NCBI RefSeq assembly: GCF_000226295.1
Contig: NC_016024.1
Location: forward strand, 355,501-419,500
Source: Chloracidobacterium thermophilum B
Lineage (GTDB): Bacteria; Acidobacteriota; Blastocatellia; Chloracidobacteriales; Chloracidobacteriaceae
DNA length: 64,000 bases
Direction: 5' to 3'
The notes below the pieces were generated by a model. That model worked only from the letters and a program-made list of their open reading frames with translations, had not been told where the DNA came from and did no database searches. The number at the start of each line of letters is the position of its first letter. Within the stretch, counting starts at the first letter, position 1. This document shows positions 56,079-64,000 of the stretch, one piece after another. The position numbers and the translations under genes are program-made.

Positions 56079-58139
56079 CTAGGGGACGTTGCAGAACCAC
56101 TTCCGAAGGTCATCCCGATTCCCGGTTCGCGGAAGATCGGGAGGCAGGCTGCGCAACACCGCTGGTCCATAGGGTTTGGTGCGTATCCGTGGGTCGAGCA
56201 GGCAGAGAATGCCCCGGTCGGTACGGCTGCGGATCAGGCGTCCAAACCCCTGTTTCAGCGCCAGGATGGCCTGGGGGAGGCTGTAGGACTGAAAGGCATT
56301 CCCGCCGCTTTCCCCGCTCTGGTTCTCGATGTGCTGACACCGGGCGGCCACCAGCGGGTCGGACGGAACGGGGAAGGGCAGGCGATCCACAATCACACAA
56401 GAGAGCGCTGGCCCCACCACATCCACGCCCTGCCAAAAACTGGCAGCGCCAAAGAGCACCGCGCCGGGTTCGGCCTGAAACGTTTTGATGAGGCTTGATC
56501 GGGGTTGATCGCCCTGTATCAGGCAGGGAAATGGCACCTTTTCTCTGACCCGCTCGTAAAGCTGCCGCATGTGCCGCAGGCTCGTGCACAGGACAAACGC
56601 GCGTCCCTGGGTGATGTCAAGCAGGGCGATGATTTCGTTCACAGCGGCTTCGGTGAAGTCAGGGTGATTCGGGTCAGGCAGGTCAGGCGGCAGATAAAGC
56701 CGGGCCTGCTGCTTGTAGTCAAACGGCGAGTCAATGAGCAGTTCGTCGCTTTCGTCGAGTCCAAGCCGTGAGCGGATGAATGCAAAAGAGCCGTCGGCCG
56801 TCAGTGTGGCCGACGTCAGCACGACGCTTTCCACCTGGTGAAACAGTTGCTCGCGCAGCAGCGCCGCAATGTCAATCGGTGTGGCTTGCAGGGAAAACCG
56901 GCGGGGTGAAGGGCGTTCCCACCAGTACACGTAGTTGGCGTCCTGGGCTTGAACGATACGGAGCAGCCGCTCGCACAACTGACGCGCGCGCGACTCCAGG
57001 CGCAGCAGGGCCGGGTCCGTATTGATCCCGAAGTTACCCACCTTCTGGTAGGCAGCCTGCCCGAGGGCTTCGGCGAGCTGATCGAGCGCCGCGGCCAGCG
57101 CCGTGTAGCCGGAAGCTTCTGTGGCCAAATCCGAAGCTTGCAGCATTCCTCGTGCATCACTTCCGCTGCCGGCCCTGTTTCTGTTGCCTGCCTGGGATGC
57201 CGGGCGGCAGACTTTCTGGGCGAACGTCCAGAAATGGGCGGCGCGCTCCACAACTGCCTGGTAGGCCTGACGCACCGCACGGGCCCGCTCGGCATCGGGG
57301 ATGAAGGTTTGCGCAATGTCGCGCAGCAGTTCGGCAAACTGCTCGTTGCTGATCTGAAGGCTGAAGTAGCTGGCGGCGGTATCCTCGATTTCGTGGGCTT
57401 CGTCAAAGATGACCCGGGTGTAGTCCGGCAGAAAGGCCCCGTAATCGCTGCGCCGCGCGGCCAGGTCGGCAAAAAACAGATGGTGGTTGACGATGACAAT
57501 GTCGGCTTCGCGGGCCTGTTGGCGGGCGCGGGTGATGAAACATTCGGCGTAGTGGGGACACCCCTGCCCCAGGCAACGTTCCGTCCGTGCATCAAGTTCG
57601 GCCCAGATGGGCAGGTGTTCCGGCAACCCGGACAACTCGGCGCGGTCGCCGGTGAGCGTCGTGTGAGACCACTGGCGGATGACCTCCAGGTGGTGCACCT
57701 CGTCGAGTCCGGGCAGGCGTCCTTGTTCCTCGAAACGCGCGAGCCGATACAGGCACAGGTAGTTGTTTCTTCCCTTGAGCAGTACGACCCGCAGTTGACG
57801 CCCCAGCGCCCGTTCCAGGCGCGGGATGTCGTGATGCAGGATTTGCTCCTGAAGGTTCTTCGTCGCCGTCGAGACGATGACCACTTCATCGCACAGGATG
57901 GCCGGGACGAGATAGCCCAGCGTCTTGCCGGTGCCCGTGCCGGCCTCAACACACAGGTGTCCGCCACGCTGCAGGGCATCCAGAACGGCACGCGCCATCT
58001 CCAACTGGCCGGGGCGAAACTCAAAGCCGGGCTGCGTGGTGGCCAACAGTCCGCCGGGACCGAGCACGGCTTCCAGCGGCAGCCTGTCCATTGACTGGGC
58101 GCAAACCAGGGCGTCACAGGAACTTTTGTCGAGCAGCAT
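56079..58139 (-). CDS. dinG: DinG/XPD-family ATP-dependent helicase
   Basis: A 686-residue superfamily 2 helicase. Motifs are Walker A VEAGTGTGKTLGYLVPAI, the iron-sulfur cluster cysteines around ERCLGQGCPHYAECF, VIVNHHLFFADLAAR, the DEAH box VIFDEAHEIEDTA, TSATLTADGSFAF and the C-terminal GAASFWQGVDVVGPAL. RQGFGRLIRSRTDRG completes motif VI (seen as KQGFGRLIRSRTDRG). The iron-sulfur domain marks DinG/XPD-type DNA helicases, which act on R-loops and repair intermediates. It diverges from recG across 124 bp. Confidence 0.93.
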   Translation of the reverse strand: MLLDKSSCDALVCAQSMDRLPLEAVLGPGGLLATTQPGFEFRPGQLEMARAVLDALQRGGHLCVEAGTGTGKTLGYLVPAILCDEVVIVSTATKNLQEQILHHDIPRLERALGRQLRVVLLKGRNNYLCLYRLARFEEQGRLPGLDEVHHLEVIRQWSHTTLTGDRAELSGLPEHLPIWAELDARTERCLGQGCPHYAECFITRARQQAREADIVIVNHHLFFADLAARRSDYGAFLPDYTRVIFDEAHEIEDTAASYFSLQISNEQFAELLRDIAQTFIPDAERARAVRQAYQAVVERAAHFWTFAQKVCRPASQAGNRNRAGSGSDARGMLQASDLATEASGYTALAAALDQLAEALGQAAYQKVGNFGINTDPALLRLESRARQLCERLLRIVQAQDANYVYWWERPSPRRFSLQATPIDIAALLREQLFHQVESVVLTSATLTADGSFAFIRSRLGLDESDELLIDSPFDYKQQARLYLPPDLPDPNHPDFTEAAVNEIIALLDITQGRAFVLCTSLRHMRQLYERVREKVPFPCLIQGDQPRSSLIKTFQAEPGAVLFGAASFWQGVDVVGPALSCVIVDRLPFPVPSDPLVAARCQHIENQSGESGGNAFQSYSLPQAILALKQGFGRLIRSRTDRGILCLLDPRIRTKPYGPAVLRSLPPDLPRTGNRDDLRKWFCNVP

Positions 58140-58263
58140 GGCAGTCTATGCTCCGTAAAGATGTGTCGGGTGGAAAGAACGTGGGCAGCCGGCTTGAGCT
58201 ACTACATCTTGTGACATACTATCAAACCAGTCAAAAAATCCACAACCGGTTGTGGAGGTTTGT

Positions 58264-60441
58264 ATGTCGGCTCACCTGTCGTTGACCACGGCACTGCTGG
58301 AACTTCCAGCCTATCTGCGTGGCATTGGCGTCACGACGGCCGAAAAGCTGGCGGCCGAGCTGGGAAGCGCGATTGGCAAGGTGTCGCCGGCCGAAGTCAC
58401 AGTGGAAGACCTGCTGCTGTACCTGCCGTTTCGCTACGAAGACCGCTCGCACCTGCCACAAGTCTGCGATCTGCGGCCGGGCCAATCCGCTTCGGTTCTC
58501 GTCGAAGTCAGCTTGGCGTCAAGTTACCCGATTCGGACCAGACAGGGTAAGCAACTCACCCTGTTCGAGGTCATCGGGTGGGACAGCACCGGGCGCATTC
58601 GCGCCTGCTGGTGGAATCAACCCTATCTGCGGCAGGTTTTCCAGCCGGGCCGGCGGGTGGTGCTTTACGGCGAATGGGAATTCTCAAGCCGGGCGCGGTG
58701 CTACCAGGTGGAAAACCCTGACTACGAAGTGCTCAACGACGAAACGGACGACGACGTACCGGAAACAATTCACGTCGGCCGGTGCGTGCCTGTTTACCGA
58801 AAGCTGGGAACCTTTCGCACCCGCGCGCTCCGGTCGCTCATCTTTCGCCTGCTTCAGGCTTTGCATGACGTACCGGATGACGGCTTACCGGATGAATTGC
58901 GTCATGGCAGCAGGGAGTTGCCGCCCCTGCCGACCAAACTGGCAGCCCTGTGGGAAGTGCATTTCCCGAAAGCGACAGAGCATCTGGAGTCGATCCAAGC
59001 GCGTCGTTCGCTGGCGCATGCCCGCCTGGCCCTTGAAGAATTTTTCCTGCTGACCCTGGCGCTGGCCAATCGTCGCCGCCAACGCGAGCAGGCCGGAGAA
59101 AAGGCCGGGATGCGTGTGACCGATGCTATCCGGGAACGCGCACGCCAAACCCTGCCCTTTCGTCTGACCAACGCCCAGAAGCGCGTCATTCGGGAAATTG
59201 TCAGTGACCTGACCGGAACACGTCCGATGTCGCGGCTGTTGCAGGGGGATGTCGGGTCGGGCAAAACCGTCGTGGCCCTGCAGGCGATGATTGTGGCCGT
59301 GGAAAACGGCTGGCAGGTGGCGCTCATGGCGCCGACTGAAATTCTGGTTGAGCAACACTGGCGTTCCATGACGCGCTGGCTTTCAGGCACACCCTACCGC
59401 CTTGCCGCCCTTACCGGACGCCTCAAGCCAAGCGAAAAGAAAGCCATCCGACAGGCGTTGGCCAACCATGAAGTGGACATTGTCATTGGCACACAGGCGC
59501 TGATCCAGAATGACACTGCATTTGCACGCCTGGGACTGGTCATCATTGACGAACAGCACCGCTTTGGCGTGCTTCAGCGCGAACAGTTGCTGGCCCGGGG
59601 TGTCTCCCCGGATGTACTGGTGATGACCGCCACGCCCATTCCGCGCAGCCTGGCCATGGCGCTCTATGGCGACCTCGATGTGTCTGTCATTGATGAACTT
59701 CCGCCCGGACGGAAACCGGTGGTCACGGCCGTGCGCACCAACGAGCGGCGCGACCGCGTGTATGACTTCATCCGCCAGGAATGCGCTGCCGGACGACAGG
59801 CGTATATTGTCTATCCGCTGGTCGAAGAATCGGAAAAACTCGATGTCGCGGCGGCCACTGCCGCCGCTGCCCAGCTCCAACAGGAGGTCTTTCCGACGTT
59901 GGTTGTCGGACTGCTTCACGGGCGGATGAAGTCCGAAGAAAAAGATGCCGTGATGCAGAAGTTTGTCGCAGGTGAAATTCACGTTCTCGTCACGACGACG
60001 GTCGTCGAAGTCGGCATTGATGTACCGAACGCCTCAGTCATGGTCATCGAACACCCGGAACGGTTTGGACTGGCGCAGCTTCATCAACTGCGGGGGCGGG
60101 TCGGGCGTGGTGCGGCCAAATCGTACTGCGTTCTGATGGCGCCGGATGGCATCTCGCCGGAAGCTCTGGAACGGCTGAACTTTTTTGCCCAGACGCCGGA
60201 TGGTTTCGCCATTGCCGAAAAAGACCTCGCCTGGCGCGGGCCCGGCGAAATGCTGGGTTTGCGTCAATCGGGTTTGCCGGTGTTTCGGGTGGGTGATCTC
60301 ATCCGCGATGCCGACTGGTTGACACTTGCCCGTGAGGCTGCCTGGCGGGTCTGGCGCGAGCAGCCCAATGCACCCCAGACCCAACACTGGCTGGCCCGGG
60401 CGCAACGCATGTTTCCCATGGCGATGGGCGGCGTCCACTGA
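58264..60441 (+). CDS. recG: ATP-dependent DNA helicase RecG
   Basis: Remodels stalled forks and Holliday junctions. The 725 residues have the N-terminal wedge/OB domain (LYLPFRYEDRSHLPQVCDLR, ASVLVEVSLA). Helicase motifs are RLLQGDVGSGKTVVALQAMI, VIGTQALIQ, DEQHRFGVLQREQLL, TATPIPRSLAMALYGDLDVS, VGLLHGRMKSEEKDAVMQKF, TTTVVEVGIDVPNASVMVIE and HQLRGRVGRG. I chose ATG 58264, which has GGAGG 5 nt upstream; GTG 58252 is open but lacks a site. It is transcribed away from dinG. Confidence 0.96.
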   Translation: MSAHLSLTTALLELPAYLRGIGVTTAEKLAAELGSAIGKVSPAEVTVEDLLLYLPFRYEDRSHLPQVCDLRPGQSASVLVEVSLASSYPIRTRQGKQLTLFEVIGWDSTGRIRACWWNQPYLRQVFQPGRRVVLYGEWEFSSRARCYQVENPDYEVLNDETDDDVPETIHVGRCVPVYRKLGTFRTRALRSLIFRLLQALHDVPDDGLPDELRHGSRELPPLPTKLAALWEVHFPKATEHLESIQARRSLAHARLALEEFFLLTLALANRRRQREQAGEKAGMRVTDAIRERARQTLPFRLTNAQKRVIREIVSDLTGTRPMSRLLQGDVGSGKTVVALQAMIVAVENGWQVALMAPTEILVEQHWRSMTRWLSGTPYRLAALTGRLKPSEKKAIRQALANHEVDIVIGTQALIQNDTAFARLGLVIIDEQHRFGVLQREQLLARGVSPDVLVMTATPIPRSLAMALYGDLDVSVIDELPPGRKPVVTAVRTNERRDRVYDFIRQECAAGRQAYIVYPLVEESEKLDVAAATAAAAQLQQEVFPTLVVGLLHGRMKSEEKDAVMQKFVAGEIHVLVTTTVVEVGIDVPNASVMVIEHPERFGLAQLHQLRGRVGRGAAKSYCVLMAPDGISPEALERLNFFAQTPDGFAIAEKDLAWRGPGEMLGLRQSGLPVFRVGDLIRDADWLTLAREAAWRVWREQPNAPQTQHWLARAQRMFPMAMGGVH

Positions 60442-60501
60442 TGCTACACATTTATTTCTGATGCGCCATAACGCACCCAAATCAAAGGAAGGAAAACCGA
60501 C

Positions 60502-61392
60502 TTGCTCATCCTGCACAAACTCCACGGACTGGGAAACGACTTTCTCGTTTTCCCGCTTGGCCAGCCGGCCGCGGATACTTTTTTGAAGCATCTGGAAGTT
60601 TTTGTGCCAAAGCTGTGTCACCGACACCAGGGAATCGGCGCGGATGGTGTCATCGGTATTGAAGCCCTGACTTCGGATGATGCTGATTATCGCATGGTGC
60701 TCTGGAATGCCGACGGATCGCGGGCGGAAATGTCCGGTAACGGACTGCGTTGCGTTGCAGCTTGCATCCGGCGCGTCACAAACTGGGAGAAGCGCGAGTT
60801 GCGCGTCATGACCGATATTGGCGTGCGCGTTGTCCGCTTTCTCGCTGCCGAAGGACTTGAAACCCGCTGTGCCATTCAGATGGGAATGCCGGTGTTTGAC
60901 CCCGGGCGAATTCCTTTCCGGGCAGAGCCGGCACTTCATCCGCCGTTGGTGGATGTCGCTTTGGATGTGGGGGAAGAGACGGTGCGGGCCACGGTTCTGT
61001 CCATGGGCAATCCGCACTGCACGTTGTTGGTTTCCAGCCTCGATACCGCGCCGGTTGAGTTGCTGGGTCCACAGCTTGAACGGCATCCGGCCTTTCCAAA
61101 CCGGACGAATGTCGAGTTCGTGCAGGTGCTTGACCGGCACACGTTGGAAGCCCGTTTCTGGGAACGGGGCGTCGGGCGCACGGCTGCCTCGGGAACCGGG
61201 GCCTGTGCAGCGGCGGTTGCGGCGATGCTGAAACACCTGGTCGAGCGGCAGGTGACGGTGGCGACAGAACAGGGCAGCCTCGAAGTCGCCTGGGATGCGT
61301 CCAGTGGAGAAGTCACGCTGACCGGAAGCGCACATTACATCGGACAGGTCGCCTGGGCGCTGCCTGATCTCGATGCGTCAGCCGATGCGTAA
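60502..61392 (+). CDS. dapF: Diaminopimelate epimerase
   Basis: Converts LL- to meso-diaminopimelate for lysine and peptidoglycan synthesis. The 296 residues start at TTG 60502, with AAGGAAGG upstream. Motifs are KLHGLGNDFLVFP, the first active-site Cys in EMSGNGLRCVAACI, VLSMGNPHCTLLVS, FPNRTNVEFVQVL and the second Cys in AASGTGACAAAVAAML. Both catalytic cysteines are present. It is 60 bp after recG and 70 bp before the flavoprotein gene. Confidence 0.95.
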   Translation: MLILHKLHGLGNDFLVFPLGQPAADTFLKHLEVFVPKLCHRHQGIGADGVIGIEALTSDDADYRMVLWNADGSRAEMSGNGLRCVAACIRRVTNWEKRELRVMTDIGVRVVRFLAAEGLETRCAIQMGMPVFDPGRIPFRAEPALHPPLVDVALDVGEETVRATVLSMGNPHCTLLVSSLDTAPVELLGPQLERHPAFPNRTNVEFVQVLDRHTLEARFWERGVGRTAASGTGACAAAVAAMLKHLVERQVTVATEQGSLEVAWDASSGEVTLTGSAHYIGQVAWALPDLDASADA

Positions 61393-61462
61393 ACGAACCT
61401 AGCAGGTCCGGCAGGCTGTTCGGTACACTGGAAGAAAAGTGAGAAAGTGTACGTTTGAAGCC

Positions 61463-62656
61463 ATGACGTTCAACGTTGCCATTGTTGGTGCGGGGCCGGC
61501 CGGCTCGATGCTGGCTCACAACCTGGCGCAGGCTGGTGCGCGGGTGCGGTTGTACGATGCCCACGGCGGCCCGTGGGAAAAACCCTGCGGCGGCGGCCTG
61601 ACGGCCAAGGCACTGCGCCAGTTTGGTTTTCTGACCGGGCAGGCAGACCGTTTTCCGCGTCAGGACATTCAGGAAATTGAGATTATTTCGGCTGGCGGAC
61701 GGAGTGTGACCTTTCCATTGGGCGATGCCCCTTTTCAGATTTTTTCGCGCCGGAACCTGAATGGACTTCTATTGGCGCGGGCCACGGAAGCTGGGGCGGA
61801 TTTCATTCCGCTGCGGGTGACAAACCTGCGCCGGGAAGTGCATACGTGGCAGGTTGAATCCGGCCGCGACTGCTGGAAGGCGGATTTTGTTGTGGGAGCG
61901 GATGGTTGTACGAGCTTTGTACGGCGCGTACTCGGACGGCGGCTGCCTGACGCCGACCAGGCCATGTGCTGTGGGTATTACGTCCCGGCAGCCGGCGTTC
62001 CGCGCGCGGTGGTGGCGTTTCCACGCCATTTTACCGGTTACGTCTGGGCTTTTCCGCGCCCTGACCACATTTCCTACGGCATCATCAATCAGTGTGGCGA
62101 GTATCCACTGCCGAAGCTCTGGGAGGAACTCGATGCCTTTGTCCGCTGGCATCGGCAGGGCGAGTTGCCGCGCGAACGGGTCCGGTATGCGGCGCGGGTC
62201 CCGATGTTGCGGCGCGCGTCATGGAAGACGAATCGGGTGGTTGGCGATGGCTGGGCACTCGTGGGGGATGCGGCCGGCTTTGTGGACCCGATTACGGGCG
62301 AGGGTATTTTCTATGCGCTGCATTCGGCGGAGTTGCTTGGGCAATCCCTCATTGCCGGGGAGGCTATGAGTTATGAGCAGCGGTGGCGGAAGGCGTTTGA
62401 AGCTGACCTGACGGAGGCTTCACGTCGGCTGCCGAAGTTTTACCGTGGCTCGATGCTGGGCGCGTCCGTCATTGACCGGGTGCTTCAGCTTTCGACGCTG
62501 CACGGCGGTGTCGTCAGCATCATGCAGCAGGCGCTGGCCGGTGACGTGGATTATGTCACCTTGAAGGGGCGTGTGCTGCGCAGTTTCGTGGCACCTTCGG
62601 CCTGGCGCGCCCCGAAGCTGACCCTGCACACGGTGGATTATCCACGGGCGGCCTGA
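61463..62656 (+). CDS. Geranylgeranyl-reductase-family flavoprotein
   Basis: A 397-residue FAD oxidoreductase of the GGR/BchP group. It has the dinucleotide motif VAIVGAGPAGSMLAHNLAQA, PCGGGLTAKALRQFG, FSRRNLNGLLLARATEAGAD, VVGADGCTSFVRRVL, YVWAFPRPDHISYGI and the second FAD motif ALVGDAAGFVDPITGEGIFY. Members reduce geranylgeranyl chains of chlorophylls, quinones or lipids. The exact substrate is not fixed by sequence, so no gene symbol is given. BchP would fit a phototroph, but no pigment genes lie nearby. ATG 61463 was preferred to GTG 61439. Confidence 0.85.
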   Translation: MTFNVAIVGAGPAGSMLAHNLAQAGARVRLYDAHGGPWEKPCGGGLTAKALRQFGFLTGQADRFPRQDIQEIEIISAGGRSVTFPLGDAPFQIFSRRNLNGLLLARATEAGADFIPLRVTNLRREVHTWQVESGRDCWKADFVVGADGCTSFVRRVLGRRLPDADQAMCCGYYVPAAGVPRAVVAFPRHFTGYVWAFPRPDHISYGIINQCGEYPLPKLWEELDAFVRWHRQGELPRERVRYAARVPMLRRASWKTNRVVGDGWALVGDAAGFVDPITGEGIFYALHSAELLGQSLIAGEAMSYEQRWRKAFEADLTEASRRLPKFYRGSMLGASVIDRVLQLSTLHGGVVSIMQQALAGDVDYVTLKGRVLRSFVAPSAWRAPKLTLHTVDYPRAA

Positions 62657-62885
62657 AGCACCTTTCCGGCACAAAGTGGCCAACGCCCGTCACGGTATCC
62701 CGGCGCCGGGGCTTGCACCGTCCAGTCTCTTTCCGTTGGCGGTGAGTCGCTGTTTCCAGAAGCCGGCACCGTTGGATTCAGAAAAACCGACAACAAGGGG
62801 CTATCTCAAAGGCCAAAATGGAAAAAGCAAACCGGATTGAGTAGAGAGCGGAGCAAGGATTCAAACCCGCTTTTCGAGACAAAGA

Positions 62886-63203
<318 letters not shown>

Positions 63204-63211
63204 ACGCCCGC

Positions 63212-63566
63212 ATGAACTTTTTGGCTGACGAAAGTGTTGACCGCCTCGTTGTCGAACACCTGCGGCAGGAGGGGCGTCGGGTTTTGTACATTGCCGAGTT
63301 GGGCCAGGGATGCCCGATGAGGCTGTCCTGAACCTGGCGAATCAGGAAAACAGCATTGTTATTGACCGCAGACAAGGATTTCGGTGAGATGGTATTTCGT
63401 CAGGGACTTAACATCCACGGGGTGGTGCTGATTCGTCTGGCCGGCTGACACCTGTTCGCAAAGCGGAGGTAGTCGCTTGGCAGTCAGGGAGCATCTGCCG
63501 GAACTTTCACATTCGTTTACGGTCATCACGCCAGGGACATTGCGCATTCGTCGTGTCGGCAAATAG
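63212..63566 (+). pseudogene. DUF5615 PIN-like toxin, several frameshifts
   Basis: ATG 63212 reads MNFLADESVDRLVVEHLRQE, the normal DUF5615 start with its first acidic site, then stops after 37 or so codons. The rest continues in other frames: DEAVLNLANQENSIVI, then LTADKDFGEMVFRQGLNIHG with the DKDFG motif and VVLIRLAG, then AVREHLPELSHSFTVITPGT and a stop at 63566. At least three frame changes are needed, so this is a decayed gene rather than a single sequencing error. The antitoxin-like partner upstream is intact. Confidence 0.8.
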
Positions 63567-63725
63567 CTCCATGGTCAAGTTCAATAGCTGCGAACCTTGG
63601 GATACTTGACCAATTCCACAGTTTTCCGTTCTGACGTCGGGAAAAGCAGGAAAAGCGAAAAACGGCAGCCGAAAGCGCAGGGCAAGGGGCGGGTGGGTAT
63701 AGGCGGCGTGGACTCACCCAAAACA

Positions 63726-63761
63726 GCAAGACCCCGTTGGGCGCTCCCAAGGGGGTCTTGC
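63726..63761 (-). terminator. Terminator downstream of tRNA-Asn
   Basis: GCAAGACCCC and GGGGGTCTTGC pair, with an inner TTGGG/CCCAA stem and a CGCT-type loop, over 63726-63761. On the minus strand TGTTTTGGG follows. It is 40 bp past the tRNA 3' end. Confidence 0.6.
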
Positions 63762-63801
63762 ACAGTGTACGGCCCGCCAGAATTCTGCGGCTTGAAAAAG
63801 G

Positions 63802-63876
<75 letters not shown>

Positions 63877-63888
63877 ACGGAAGTCAGT

Positions 63889-63917
63889 CTTGTAGCGACC
63901 TCATCGCGGCTTGTCAA
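63889..63917 (-). promoter_or_regulatory. Sigma70-type promoter for tRNA-Asn
   Basis: On the minus strand TTGACA (63917-63912), a 17-nt spacer and TACAAG (63894-63889), placed 13 nt before the mature tRNA. Confidence 0.6.
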
Positions 63918-63926
63918 TGCTTTTGT

Positions 63927-64000
63927 TCATTCCTCGCCAAAGAGCGGGGTCTGGGCGGTTGCGCTGCGGAAACGGTGTGCTACGCCAAGGTGGGCATAGG
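63927..64000 (-). CDS. C-terminal end of an unidentified protein (right edge)
   Basis: The minus strand from the edge reads YAHLGVAHRFRSATAQTPLF then GEE and a stop at 63927, about 24 codons. The open frame and the normal distance to the tRNA promoter fit a gene entering from the right. Too short to identify; chance is possible. Confidence 0.35.
   Translation of the reverse strand, partial: YAHLGVAHRFRSATAQTPLFGEE

Noticed and set aside
63572-63612. 9-bp inverted repeat TGGTCAAGT/ACTTGACCA
   Set aside because: The 23-nt loop and lack of a U tract or nearby start give no clear function.

Overview
The window is a GC-rich (about 60%) bacterial chromosome segment, densely packed with housekeeping genes and a few accessory islands. 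Several features point to the Acidobacteriota and most closely to a Chloracidobacterium-like phototroph: a secreted tricorn-type peptidase, large Ser/Thr kinases fused to ATPase and TPR modules, an FHA-GAF-HD-GYP protein, a geranylgeranyl-reductase-family flavoprotein and an archaeal-type STT3 glycosyltransferase. This assignment is inference from gene content; no rRNA gene or species marker is present.

Layout. 1-1953: thrS (entering from the left edge) and tRNA-Val, both on the minus strand. 2044-4897: a gene for a secreted beta-barrel-like protein, broken by a complete IS607-family element (serine recombinase plus TnpB) and by a separate frame lesion. 5058-15767: lactate dehydrogenase, an ATPase-kinase fusion, an STT3/AglB-like membrane glycosyltransferase, a 382-bp internally deleted copy of the same IS607 element, and a 1661-residue zinc-ribbon/kinase/ATPase/TPR protein. 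15983-22031 (minus): Tat-exported GH1 glycosidase, solute-binding lipoprotein, RNase PH, a DegT-type aminotransferase with an unusual cysteine insertion, and an anchored protein of unknown function. 22315-28084: folD, rimI, guaB, ndk, sucD and an MCE-domain protein. 28290-37748 (mostly plus): tricorn peptidase, small membrane protein, SDR, BNR-repeat protein, mutM, FHA-GAF-HD-GYP protein. 37755-46659: TPR protein plus ABC-2 permease, folP, the overlapping xerC-nadD-rsfS run, bioF, and two FtsX/MacB-like permeases. 46822-60441: lipoprotein, tRNA-Lys, ileS, fumC, tRNA-Met, hybrid response regulator/histidine kinase, nadK, a DnaC-like ATPase, dinG, recG. 60502-64000: dapF, the geranylgeranyl-reductase homologue, a DUF433 antitoxin-like gene with a multiply frameshifted DUF5615 partner, tRNA-Asn, and the tail of an unidentified gene at the right edge.

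The most informative region is the pair of IS607 copies. Comparing them fixes both element ends to about one base. It shows that the full copy has lost one base near the start of its recombinase gene, and that the short copy is a deletion derivative keeping both ends with one open frame. The right end, where TnpB-associated guide RNAs are normally encoded, is much better conserved than the left. Only one insertion breaks a coding sequence; the other lies 10 bp upstream of the STT3-like gene. No CRISPR array, rRNA operon, prophage or replication origin was seen. No coding gap longer than about 300 bases lacks an annotated feature. The larger gaps, each about 200-285 bp, are 15768-15982, 22032-22314, 28085-28289, 52348-52554, 62657-62885 and 63567-63801.
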